Under the pieces are notes generated by a model, which saw nothing but the letters and a program-made list of their open reading frames with translations, was not told where the DNA came from and searched no databases. A program made the position numbers and the translations under genes. Shown piece after piece: positions 24,007-35,563 of a stretch of DNA of 64,000 nt. Source of the DNA: Siphlonurus alternatus (Eukaryota > Arthropoda > Insecta > Ephemeroptera > Siphlonuridae). Within the stretch, counting starts at the first letter, position 1, and the number at the start of each line of letters is the position of its first letter. The DNA is taken from the NCBI GenBank assembly GCA_949825025.1, contig OX463779.1, positions 31,380,359-31,444,358 of the forward strand, given 5' to 3'.

Positions 24007-26774
24007 CCACACAACTTTGTATTTATGTTTTGGAGATTGTTTGACTTTTTATTTAATTTAATATTAGATGCTTTTTGTATGTGGATTCAGCATATTCATG
24101 TTGATGTTTGTTATGCATATTTGACTAACATGATGACATCCTGTGTTTGTGATTAATTAGTTGTTATATATTTTAATTGGTTACATTCATATTAACATGA
24201 TCCATGCTGTAAAATCTTTGTAATTAAATAAAATTTTAAATTTGAATTCATTGTACTCAAAAACTTTTGTTTCAATAAATCTCTACTATTTTTGCAATGC
24301 AATAGTTTTCTAAATAGATTTTTATAAAAATGTTTTCCAAATATATCTCATTTCTCATATTTAAATAATAGTTATTTTAAATTACTACATTTACAGTATG
24401 TAGTAGATAAAAAAAATAACTTAAATTTATTACATATTATATTCCAGATGTGAATATATTATACGCCTTTGATTTAGTTACAGTTTTAGCTTCTGGAATC
24501 TATTCAGACTAGCTGAACAAAAAATCCCTCTGGTAAATCTGTACAAAAGTAAGAGTAAAATAGTGAAAAATATTAAAACTACCAAAACTTTATATAGAAC
24601 TCTTGAATTTGTTTTTTTTTTTTTTTTTTTTTTTTTTGTTCCTTCAACTTGAAAGAAGAAGGATAAAGAGGGATAGTTAAAATTAAGTTTCACTTGAATT
24701 TAATGCTCAATTATTTACGTTGAACCAACTTAAGTACGTGATTTCATGAAATAAATTCTCTAGCTGATAAAACTTTCAATTCTACAGAGAAGGATAAGTA
24801 ATATACTTGTTCAAATAATTCTTTTCATTAATAATATAAAGGTTTTGCGTATTTTAATCATAAAATGGTATAAAATATTTAAAAATGTATACCAAAATGA
24901 TTTTAAATATAAACTAGTATCAAAAAGGTCTAAATTTGTATTATTGAATATTCTGAAATGCTGAAATGTTGATCTATACTAAAAATCTGTTGTCTTTGTT
25001 TTATCTTATTTTGTAAAATTTTATGTTTATTTGATTAAGTATAGCCAAAATTTGTTTCTTTTCTACGAATGAATTATTATTTAATTACACTAAATATATT
25101 TTACCATCTTGTCAGAAATATATCTATGTTAAAATTAACGTTCCTCGAATACAAACTTTTCAAACTCAATAAAATGTTTACTGTACAATTCTATGTACTA
25201 TGTCTTCTATCTATTTTTTTGAATCAACAAATTAAAAAAACAAAACAAAAAATGGAGAGTATCTCTGAAGAATGCCCTCCATTAAATTAATGCTAGAATT
25301 AAGTACATTATTTTAAAAATTCACTAAAAATTTGAATGCAAATTTTAAACCTCCACCATTCCGTTCTTTAAAAATCCGCACTGCTAGTCATTGAATTATA
25401 TTAAAATAAATCTAAATTATATTATTTTTTTAGTGTACTTTATGCTATTCAGCCTCATATTTTTATATAAATATTCAAATTTTAAAGTATAATAATTTTA
25501 TTTTTTATTATTTCTTTTCCTACTTTATGTATTGCTGTTTTTTAATTATAGCCTAAGGGATGTTTTATATATTTTAAAATCTCAAACAAGTTACACAAAC
25601 TGTGGAAGGCAATGTAATTGCAACAACTTTGTGTATAGCGGGAAGATGAAATGCAATTATACAATTACGTTTTATTAATTATGCAAAGTTTCTTAAGGAT
25701 AGCCCTAACTACACAAACATAATTTACTTAAAACAGTTAATAAGTGAAACGTATAACTCTCTCTGAATGGTTGTTTATAATACCAGAAAATACAGTAAAG
25801 TAAGTGAATTAGTTTTCTAAATAGTGCTGCATATTTCGCGTATTTCGTTTACTTTTTAAACATATTCTAAGAATATACGTAATTAAAATCAACCAAAATA
25901 TTGTTTTTAAGAGATTTGGCAGAAATTTACGTTTAATAATAAAAAATCTTTTTATAATTTTACAGAAAATATTAAAATTATTTTATGCTTTACTTTCTAT
26001 ATATCCAAACTCCTGATGTTGAGTTTCCAACGTTAATTTATTAGAGTGCACTATATAACACAATATAATTTTTCAAGCAACAACAAAATTTCAAACCCAT
26101 TTTTTTATAAGCTACTATTCTATTTATACTATAGTTTTTATTCATTTTTTTATATACAACAATTTTATTATTCTTTTTAAAATTCAAGAAAAGAAATGAA
26201 AAAAAAGTACAGTAAAAATATCTTTTCCATTCATGCATTGGAAACCCTGTCTTTTGTTTCGATTTGCAATTGTTTTATGAGTGCGTAATGGATTTTAGAG
26301 TTGTATATTTTTATCAATGCTTTTTATTGCGTTTTTTATTTTTCTTTTTTGTGACGCAGAAAAATTGTAAACAAAGAGGTGGCAAAAGCTGCTTTGGATT
26401 TTCCGTCAAACTCCTTTAGCCTACTGTCAGCTTCACTGCCTACTTGTCTTTAAAGTAAAAGCGGTGTAAAATGTAGCAGCATTGGACGACGCTACTATCT
26501 GTCACTTTCATGGTTTTATACAGCTTTGCACACAGGCAACATGTTTCCTAGGAAAATACTCGAATGTATCCGTTAGGTTAAAAAAAAAAAGAACAAATTT
26601 AAAAATACCACGTGTGATGTAAATATGATAATGTATTTTTATTACCTTCAGGGACATTATATAGGGGAAAATATAATTTTCATGCAGCTATGTTATTTTA
26701 TTTGATCAAATTTCGTTTGTGTACTCAAGCAGTCTACTATTACGAACTTGACTACTGTATATAAACATTCTCTT
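24007..26774. other. AT-rich non-coding stretch
   Basis: Contains a possible retrotransposon tail at about 24205-24250 (AAATAAAATTTTAAATTTGAATT-like), a T run of about 27 at 24610-24637, and a moderately GC-rich block at 26365-26560 with no recognised content. The short frames show no motif. Confidence 0.6.
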
Positions 26775-26995
26775 AACCGGGCATTTGACGCAGTGCTGTG
26801 TTCATCCGATTTGTATATTTGGTTGATTAAGTTCAATACCCGGCACCGTCAAACTTTTCAAAAGTGGCAGTTGCTAAAGAACAACCGCTCGTGCATCCAG
26901 GAGGAGATAAATGGCATCCTCCATCAATTGCCAACCATCTTGACTAAGGTTTCCATGGTTCCCTAAGTATCAAACAAGTAAATGCTGGGATGGAA
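26775..26995 (+). mobile_element. tRNA-derived SINE, plus-strand copy
   Basis: The body (AAAGTGGCAGTTGCTAAAGAAC ... TTTCCATGGTTCCCTAAG ... AAATGCTGGGATGG, quoted in short pieces) matches the reverse complement of 30350-30575 in order and spacing. A degenerate B-box-like GAT[T]AAGTTCAATACCC occurs near 26825-26842. The head is more decayed than in the other copy. The predicted frame over it is not a gene. Confidence 0.75.
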
Positions 26996-27762
26996 TAAGA
27001 AAGGGCATGTCCGCCTGGTTTGGAATGGATCCATAAAAATGTAAGCAATATGTTACATCGGGTCTACGAAAAGACGGGAAGTTAAATTCGTTCACTTATT
27101 GTTATCAGTACCCACAACAAGGTTCAGTTAAAGGAAAAAAATATATTATAGTCTTACTTTACTTATTTATCATAGAGCTACGTAGTTATACTTCTACATA
27201 TTCTACAGTATAGACTACTATAAACATGCTTCGTTATTTAATTTGTATTTCATTCTAAATTAAAAATATGAAATGATTAAAAAATATTTGTAGATTAGTT
27301 TTAAATAGATTAGCTTCTGATCTAGATTAATTCTTGATAGACAGACTTAATTAACCATTTTATTTTCTGCTATCTGCAGACAGCAATTTAAATATGATTA
27401 AAAATGAACTATCATTTCATATCGTAATTTAAAAAATATATCATGGCTCCATGAAACTGACATGAGACGGGATTGATAATTATTCCGTCATTTACATGTC
27501 ATAACAAAATGTTAAAAAATGTGACAAATAAATAATTATAAGTCAACCTTTTCTCTTGTCATATTGCCAAAGTCAACAACAAAAAAACAAAACATTTGTA
27601 TGATACTATAATATTAACGAGAGCGTGTCGTTGTAAATTATAAAATGCATGCTAGAACTGTAATTGCCTTGTTTTACGTTTTATAAAATGTATTTATAAC
27701 TGTCGAAACCATAATATATAGAATATGTGAAAAGCATTATATACAATAATACTGTATATATA
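26996..27762. other. AT-rich non-coding stretch
   Basis: No feature recognised between the SINE and the giant foldback. Confidence 0.6.
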
Positions 27763-29369
27763 TGTTAGCACCCAAAGCCGAATTCGGGCAAAAGCCGAAA
27801 AAAATGCCCACGTCTAGTTTTGCGCATCACGAAATGAGCCAAAGCCGAAGTAAGGTTTTTTTTCGGCTTTGGCGCATTTCATTTTGAACAAAACTAGATC
27901 TGCTCAAATCGAAATGCGCCAAAGCCGATATGAGATTTTACTTCGGCTTTGGCGCATTTCATTTTGAGCAAAACTAGTTCTGCGCATCGCGGTTTGAGCA
28001 AAAGTCGAAATGATGTTTTATTTCGGGTTTGGAGCAAAATTTTGAGCACATCTAGTTTTGCGCAAAATAAAGATGATTTTAATGACGAGATGATGATTTT
28101 AATTTTAATGATATTAATTTTAAATTTTTAAAAAGAAAAATAAAAAACTAAGACTAAACTTATAATAGATATTAGTATTGTGACCTAATATCTTTCAAGC
28201 GCTGTTTAAAAATAAATTAATTATTAGGGAAAAAATAATAACTTTAAAATGTAATCATAACAGTATACGTACGTACATACCTTATAAAAAATATTGTAAA
28301 ATCTGTTGATTTTATAAAACACTCCACCATTTCTGTCACTTAATTACTATTTGATGATGTTTTTGTTAAATTAATAAATTTTTTGTTTTAAGAACTGCAG
28401 CTCAAATAAAATAGACATATATTATACGCCACAAGTTTTAAAGTATTCTTTAGATTCACTCGCTCTCACCATAGAAATATTGTCATGCACGCACTCATAA
28501 ATTTCATAGTTCTATTTCTACGAACATTGTATAATAGAAGCACAGGCTTATACAACCCTGGTAGCAGCAACAATACATCAACATATATGCATACGGCAAT
28601 CAAATGGGGTTAAACTTCATTGCAGAGGTAAAGGCTACTTTCTTATCTCGTTGTACCGATAACAACCTGCATTGCATGATAGCCTAATTCTAAGACATAG
28701 AACTATGAAATTTACAAGTGCGTGCATGACAAAATATTTCTAATGGTGAGAGCGAGTGAATCTATAAATGAATACTTTAAAACGTGTGCCGTATAATATA
28801 TGTCTATTTTATTTGAGCTGCAGTTCTTAAAACAAAAAAATTATTAATTTAACAAAAACATCTTCAAATAGTAATTAAGTGACAGAAATGGTGGAGTGTT
28901 TTATAAAATCAACAGATTCTACAATATTTTTTATAAGGTATGTACGTACGTATATACTGTATGATTACATTTGATTATGATTAGTTTTTTTTTTTTCTTT
29001 TTAAAAAATTAAAATAAATATCATTAAAATTAAAATCATCATCTCGTCATTAAAATCATCTTTATTTTGCGCAAAACTAGATGTGCTCAAAATTTTGCTC
29101 CAAACCCGAAATAAAATATCATTTCGACTTTTGCTCAAACCGCGATGCGCAGAACTAGTTTTGCTCAAAATGAAATGCGCCAAAGCCGAAGTAAAATCTC
29201 ATATCGGCTTTGGTGCATTTCGATTTGAGCAGATCTAGTTTTGTTCAAAATGAAATGCGCCAAAGCCGAAAAAAAAACTCACTTCGGCCTTGGCTCATTT
29301 CGTGATGCGCAAAACTAGATGTGGGCATTTTTTTCGGCTTTTGCCCGAATTCGGCTTTGGATGCTAACA
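27763..29369. mobile_element. Giant foldback element, 1.6 kb, with nested hairpins
   Basis: The ends TGTTAGCACCCAAAGCCG and CGGCTTTGGATGCTAACA are inverted copies, bordered by AT-rich TATATAT on both sides. The left arm runs to about 28515 and the right arm starts at about 28696. The loop is about 180 bases. The outer 300 bases of each arm are built of units of roughly 80 bp containing CAAAGCCGAA and TTCGGCTTTGGCGC, which pair with each other, plus AAAACTAG motifs, so each arm can also fold on itself. The left arm has about 95 bases near 28145-28250 missing from the right arm. Two mirror-image 60-codon frames (27949-28131 and 29001-29183) follow from the palindrome and are probably not genes. 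Confidence 0.92.
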
Positions 29370-29575
29370 TATATATTGTATCACTTGTTTCATTAGATTA
29401 TACAATATCGTTTTATAATATTTTGGTGTCATCGCACTACTATAATTCATATATTGAATGAAAAACTCTTTTTTAGGTAATTTAAATAAAAAAACTATGA
29501 ATTAATTTTTTACATTATAAAACAAATAGTTTACAAAGGAAGATAACCACATTTCTTCTCACTAACCACATTTGG

Positions 29576-29736
29576 GGGGTGCGATTCACGAAGAAGTTAG
29601 TCAGGTTTCTATAACCACGTTTAGCTTAACCACGTTTAACTATACCTGTTTGACGTGTTAAACCACCTATATATAGCTAAACGTGGTTAAGTTAATCGTG
29701 GTTAGAAACCTGGCTAACTGCTTCGTGAATTGCGCC
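29576..29736. mobile_element. Palindromic MITE, family A, copy 2
   Basis: Runs from GGGTGCGATTCACGAAG to CTTCGTGAATTGCGCC and matches copy 1 (3756-3910) and copy 3 (50804-50958). It differs by a short TATATAGC insertion near the centre and a few substitutions. Confidence 0.9.
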
Positions 29737-30106
29737 TTAATATTTCCATAAAGTGGTGAGTTATCTATTACTAAATTATACGAATTTGATCAATGAACTC
29801 TCGTTTTAATGTAATTAATCATTCTATTAACATAATATTCAAATTTTGTCATTTCGATTCAATTAAACTCTTGCAAAGTTTCAAAGTGCTTGATTTCCTT
29901 CATCGAATTGAATAAGATCTCTCATTTCATCATTCTCTTTCTTATCGTTATAACTTTTTTTTGCATTATTAATAATCAGTGATTAATAAAATTACAATTG
30001 CGTTACTGTTAAAATATTTTATGACATGCAACCATAGATTTTTTTTTCTATGATGCAACTATGATAAATTATCATTTACTTTTAGTCTTTTACAGGACTG
30101 TAATAT

Positions 30107-30110
30107 ATTT

Positions 30111-30209
<99 letters not shown>

Positions 30210-30340
30210 TTTGTTTGTTTGTTTGTTTGTTTGTTTGTTTGTTTGTTTGTTTGTTTGTTTGTTTGTTTGTTTGTTTGTTTGTTTGTTTGTTTGTTTGTTT
30301 GTTTGTTTGTTTCTTTATTTATTTATTTATTTATTTATTT
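30107..30340. repeat. Compound (TTTA)n-(TTTG)n-(TTTA)n microsatellite
   Basis: About 105 bases of TTTA, then about 100 bases of TTTG, then a short TTTA run. It abuts the tail end of a minus-strand SINE at 30341, so it is best read as that SINE's expanded 3' tail. The Leu/Phe/Ile/Tyr frame predicted across it is an artefact. Confidence 0.97.
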
Positions 30341-30580
30341 GAATAGCAATACATCCCAGCATTCACCTGGTTATGATTGAGGGAACCATGAAAACTTCAG
30401 TCAGGATGGTTGACGATTGATGAAGGATGTCATGCATCAATCACCTTCCAAATGCACGAGTGGGTGTTCTTTAGCAACCGTCACTTGTGAAAATTTTGGT
30501 GATGCCTGGGATCGAACTCACGACCATATGATTACGAATCAAATGCGCATATCACTGAGTTGTAACCACTTGTAAAGTGA
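30341..30580 (-). mobile_element. tRNA-derived SINE, minus-strand copy with tRNA-like head
   Basis: Read on the minus strand, the head is tRNA-like. A degenerate A box (TGGTTACAACTCAGTG) comes first, then an anticodon-arm-like TGATTCGTAATCA, then a B box GAGTTCGATCCC. The loop TTCGTAA would give anticodon CGT (Thr), which is only a suggestion. The body and tail match 26775-26995, ending GAATGCTGGGATGTA and running into the TTTA/TTTG tail. SINEs use RNA polymerase III and LINE enzymes. No target duplication was identified. Confidence 0.85.
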
Positions 30581-31621
30581 AAGTACTCAATATAATTATA
30601 TTACAAGTTTCTATAGTATAATTGTGTATTCAATTTATTAATAATAAGAATAATTTACTATAAAAGGAAAGTAAGAAGAAGAATATTTCAAAGTATGACG
30701 TCATCAGTTTGAAATGTTTGAGATAAATTTGTAGTAGGTTTTGTGGAAACTAGAAAAGGGCGTGGCAATGTCCGACAATCCTAAATCCTCTCCGGCTATA
30801 TACCTGTATATATGGCGAAGGAGGATGGTTTCTGTCCATAAAGAAGAGCAAGCAAGGATGGACACAAAGGGTTTATATATATTTTCAAGTAAGTAGGGGT
30901 GTTACAATAAGATTGCTTCTCTTGATTTTCGTGACTGAGACAAACACGAATTTCTGTTAAAGGAGGATGTACGTTGTACCCCTTGTAAACTTCTAAGCAT
31001 TAGCTACTGTTGCGTGAGAGTGCACATTTCACTTATCTTCAAACTCAAAGTAGACTACAATCCATGACACAAAGGAAAAAAAAAAGAATTATTTTATATT
31101 AAACTTTTATACTGTAGACATTTATTAACTACACAAAACACATTATTGAATATTATTACCGTCTCAATAAATACAAATAGTCTCTTTGTTTTTATCTTGA
31201 CTTGAACTTGTAACAGTGATGGACAAATTACAAGATTCATTTATAACGAATGTTTTTGTTTTCATATTTTCACAAATTGATGAATCAGTTGGAAAATTTC
31301 CCACAAACACCATATCCTGAGTTATTTTTACATGGTATGACAATTTTTAACGAGGTCACAGAGGAAAAGTTTCCTAAGCAATAGTTTTACTACATTTTTT
31401 TCTAATTTTCTCTAATATTTAAAGATATCTTGCTGCACAACGCAGTAGCTCTCAGAGCTATACAAATATTAACTAATTAATACAGAAGCCTAGGTAAATG
31501 CGTTACATGATTATTACGTAACAGAATCTTTCAACTTAATTTTGAGGCTTCAAAATACATTTGAAAAATATAGGATACATAAATCTAGATCCTCTATTTA
31601 TACCTGTTATGAAAAAAAAAC
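30581..31621. other. Non-coding stretch with a small promoter-like or hairpin-rich part
   Basis: Around 30745-30895 the sequence is more balanced, with a hairpin (CCTCTCCGGCTATATAC against GTATATATGGCGAAGGAGG) and a donor-like CAAGTAAGT at about 30890. No gene could be supported. The rest is AT-rich. Confidence 0.45.
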
Positions 31622-31686
31622 AAACGTGGAACGAGTTTCCATTACATTACAGGAAAAAGTGTGTAAACAGAATATTATTTTCTTAA

Positions 31687-31725
<39 letters not shown>

Positions 31726-31799
31726 TAATTTTAGAAAATAATATTGTTTATACACTTTTTTTCCTATAATGTAATGGAAACTCGATCGTTCCACGTTTA
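31622..31799. mobile_element. Palindromic MITE with an (AAT)n centre
   Basis: The arms AAACGTGGAACGAGTTTCC and its mirror at 31778-31799 bound about 178 bp. The inner arms (AATATTATTTTCT against its mirror) also pair. The centre is an (AAT)n run at about 31690-31724. The right arm has a small GATC-type difference near the end. Confidence 0.85.
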
Positions 31800-31875
31800 A
31801 ATTAGAAAAAAAAAAATCAAATTTCTACTTATTTTTTTTTTTTAAATATCTCATCCCCCAAAATCAATAACTTAC

Positions 31876-32122
31876 AGGAAGCGAGGAAGAGAAAGGGGGT
31901 ACCAATTGGTCGTTGTTTGATGTTATCGCCCACGTGATCTAATGGTTTCCTGAGCAGTAATTGCGTCATTTTGAGACACAATTACCAGTCGTCCTCCTCT
32001 GCTGCTCGCCATTGTTGACAGCAAACAATGACAACCGCCTTCCAGACGCTCGATACTGAAGAACTCCAGCTGATAAACAGTCAGATACAAAGTTCTTTTG
32101 TTTTCCATTTCAATGAACAAAC
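31876..32122 (-). other. Candidate exon with a short open frame
   Basis: A balanced-composition patch whose minus-strand edges resemble splice sites: GTCGTACAG before 32122 and CTTCCT followed by GTAAGT (GT at 31875-31874). An open frame with an ATG at 32108-32106 runs about 61 codons to a TAA at 31923, reading through SNDAIT-like and ASSRGGR segments with few rare features. No protein family was recognised. With a stop inside, it would be a terminal coding exon, an untranslated exon or a non-coding RNA. Confidence 0.3.
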
Positions 32123-32304
32123 CTGTACGACAAAGCGTGGGTTGGACATAACGGGGAGTTGATTGGCATCACCTTCAAAAACCGGACCCTTTTCTAATCA
32201 AAATTATATATTATTATATTATTTATTGAAGCAAATGTATATGAAGTATTCTATTTTATTTATGTATTGTTAAAATTTGTCACAGAAGTTTTGAGTATAA
32301 GGGG

Positions 32305-32500
32305 GGTCACACACAGACTTTTATTTGTACGATCGCAAGCTTACGATTGTACATTTCTCATTTAGAACCGGTTCTAAAATTCTTATCATACGAAATCATA
32401 CGATACGAAGCTGTGTGCGCGCGCACGGCTGATCGCATCTAGGTTCTTATTTTTTTATCATACGCAGCGGAATCATGCGATCTGTCTGCGACGTGGATAA
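32305..32500. mobile_element. Probable degenerate foldback element
   Basis: The sequence is centred on a GTGTGCGCGCGCAC palindrome at about 32420. It carries imperfectly paired arms, with ATCATACG-type and AGAACC-type motifs on both sides. It opens with GGGGGGTCACACACAGAC, a form common at MITE ends. Pairing is weak, so limits are approximate. Confidence 0.35.
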
Positions 32501-35147
32501 AAGGAGCATAAATTATTTTTATGGTTTTCAAACATCAAATAGTCGTATATTTTTTTCCTGTTTTATTTGAAACTGTTAGTTGAAAACTTAACCATTTACA
32601 ATAACAAATACACTGAAGTAATTTTAATTAAGATTCTGACTAATTAAGATATTCACAAACGGTAAGTTCTTAGGTAATGTCATATTAACCGCAAGAAATC
32701 AAAATTATTTTATCCTCTTTTAAAGAGATTATATAATATTTGAGCCTCATCTAAATTTTTCTCTCTTTAATTTTTCTTTTCTTGATACGTTAGATCTCAT
32801 TTTGCAGCCTTGCACTTCTTTAAAATGTCGATGATAAATTTTCACGCCTGAACAGTAAGCACATAATATATGCGACGAAGGTTTATAGCAGTGAGGTAAA
32901 TTTTAAAGCCCGTTAAATGGATTTAAAAAAGTTAAACTTTAAAGATAATAGGCTTTTATAGCCTACCACGTAATTTTGAAAAGCTGAATGCAAGTGTGAA
33001 GAGTTGTGTAGGTTTTGCTCCACACTCATTACAACAATATATTATGTCCTAGAACTTTAGTCAATGCTGCAAAATTGCATTATTGATTGATTTAATTTAA
33101 TACTTTAATTTTTTTTTTCTTTTGTTGTTGTTGTTTTTTTTACTTTGTTTTTTTCGTTAAAAAGTTGCAATTTTTAGACAGCCCTAGCTCTTAGCAATCC
33201 TTAGGCAATGTAAATATTTAATGTAAACTTTTTCAATCTCTTTAAACGCATGGATAAAATTGTATTAATACAAGCGTAAAGTTTATGTTCGTATATAAAA
33301 ATATTTATAATGTGATTTATAAAAAAATTAAAACGATTGTTCGAAAATTAAAATAAAATTTAATCAGAGTAAGATATAAAAAAAAAATCTTTGGACATTG
33401 TAAAATAATTATCATTGAGTTGACAGGTACAATTTTTTTTTTAAACTAATTATTTTAGTAAAAAAATATTGATTTTTTTAACATATTTTTAAAAAGTTTT
33501 ACTGAAGGGATTAAAAATTTAAAAAGTTAAAAAAAAAACTTCCTCTATGTGGCAAAATTTCATTTAAAAAAATTCTGAATTAATGTGAAGCCTTGCTAAC
33601 AAAGCTAACCATGTCAGATTTTTTTACTCTCGGCTTACTTATTCAAATTTAAATATATTTCTTACCAGCAAAGAGTGTAGGACTTTATTTCTTTTGACAA
33701 TTATTAATGTGTAAGAGAGGAAAAATTTATTAATTTTAAAAAAAATAATGAACTATTGTTTTTATCTTCATGTCAGCTCCTCAACAAGGAATTAATCTGA
33801 CACTTTTTATTCTAATTAAATTTGTTATTCCATATCTCGTTAAAGATTGAATTATGTAACAATTCTAATTTAATAATAGATAAACGTTTGTACACTTGTT
33901 AATTAATTAATTGTTAATTAAAAAATTGAAGACTTGAAAACGTTACCAGAAATCAATCAATACTATATTACAGTAATAACTCTAATTAATGCTAGAGGCA
34001 TTCAAATTAAATTGCAAAATTCAAAATGTATTACTTTATAGTATATATTTCAGTAATTAGTAAAAAATTTATTCGTATATTATTAATTGTAATTATTGAT
34101 GGAAGATTTTACTGGACTTAAGCAATTCTCAATAATAATGCTATAGGTTTCTTTGCTTTAATATGTGTTAGTACACTGTATGAAACTGATTATTGTAATT
34201 GCAAGGGTTAATTAGTACAGCACGTAAATATTGTTTAAATTTATGTGCTAAATGAGCGCAACACTATCGTGTGAGGACTTAAGCTTAAATTACGTTGTTT
34301 GATTATTTAGGTAGTTAGCGTACTATGTAAATATGAATTTGCATTTGTTTATTGACTGCACCCTTCGTGGGTAACCTTGTTACTTGTGTTTTGTATTTAT
34401 AAAATATAGTAAGGGCAGCGCCACGAGATTGTTGGGTTGCCTGCTTACAGGATAACGCCCAGTTGTTTACCGCTCCTTCCTTTCCCTCATGTTGTCAAAC
34501 CATACGCTCTATGAAAAAAAAAAATAATAATAATAAATAAATAAATAATAGAAAAATTGACTTTGTTGCCAGGTTATATAAATTATTATTTAAGGACACA
34601 AAAATGTAGTTTTGTATTCTTTATAAACTAGCAGATGATATGGAAACAATATAAATGTAATAATTGCAGTCTATAATTTATGATTATAATTTATGATTAT
34701 AATTTATACATTTTCTCCCTTACAACATATACAATATATATATACATTTAAAATTCCATTCTACCTTCTACCTTTCTGCATAAAATTTTTGCAACTTAAT
34801 TTCATTAATTTTATAAATATTTAAATTTTAAAATTGTTGATTAATTTTCCTAAATTTATTATATGATATTTGTTTGTTAAGACTTAATACAGATAATTTA
34901 ATCCAATTTGATCGTAAAAGTAAAATCTTAAAAACAAACATACACAAAGCTTGTAATGCTTACAAATTTACAATTAGTTAATGATTAAACTTGGAGCTTA
35001 AGGGCTCGGATTAAAAAAGAATTCTTCACAAGACTGCTGTCTCGATGGCCTGGGATGTTTGCCACTCGATGTAACACAATTTGCATTACACAAGGTCACC
35101 TTGACGAAGATCAGACACCGATACTTATAATGTATAGTTCAAGAAAT
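32501..35147. other. AT-rich non-coding stretch
   Basis: No recognised gene. A short balanced patch at about 34410-34500 holds nothing recognisable, and A/T runs and short AAT/AAAT repeats near 34515-34550 are present. Confidence 0.6.
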
Positions 35148-35250
35148 GAAAGATTACCACCGGAAGTAGCCGGAAGTTTCTTGACTTTCAGTTTTGAACT
35201 TGGAGATTACAATCTCTCTACAATGCCTAAGAATTTTCATGCTTATAATG
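35148..35250 (+). repeat. Dispersed CCGGAAGTAGCCGGAAGT repeat, copy A
   Basis: Contains CCGGAAGTAGCCGGAAGT followed by CAGTTTTGAACTTGG. The reverse complement of 57535-57640 shows the same order of motifs, and 48505-48715 shares the first motif. The short frame at 35055-35315 covers this repeat and the arm of the next foldback, so it is not taken as a gene. Confidence 0.6.
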
Positions 35251-35563
35251 AAGTATTGTCCTCAATTTTTTTTATTGCAGAAATGGATAGAGCGTGCAAA
35301 GTTATGCTACCCTGATTTTTTTCAGATTTTTTAGGGCCCGGGAAGTATTTTTAAAAAATTATTGAAAGTCCTTTTTGTGACGTCACGCGGCGGCAAGTCC
35401 TGTCTTTTTCTTAAGGAGCGGCGTCTCGTGAAGTCACAAAAATAACTTTCAATAATTTTTTAAAAATAGTTCCCGAGCTCTAAAAAATCTGAAAAAAATC
35501 AGGGTAGCATAACTTTGCACCTTCTATCCATTTCTACAATAAAAAAATTGAGGTCAATACTCC
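35251..35563. mobile_element. Foldback element, 313 bp
   Basis: The arms AAGTATTGTCCTCAATTT (35251) and AAATTGAGGTCAATACTCC (to 35563) continue as near-perfect inverted copies for about 135 bp each, through GCAAAGTTATGCTACCCTG and AGGGCCCGGG-type sequence. The short loop at about 35386-35430 includes GTGACGTCACGCGG. No coding content. Confidence 0.88.

Noticed and set aside
27949..29183. Two nearly identical 60-codon frames
   Set aside because: They are mirror images within the giant foldback; their similarity reflects the palindrome, not selection on protein.
30061..30342. Leu/Phe/Ile/Tyr-rich frame of 93 codons
   Set aside because: Produced by the TTTA/TTTG microsatellite.
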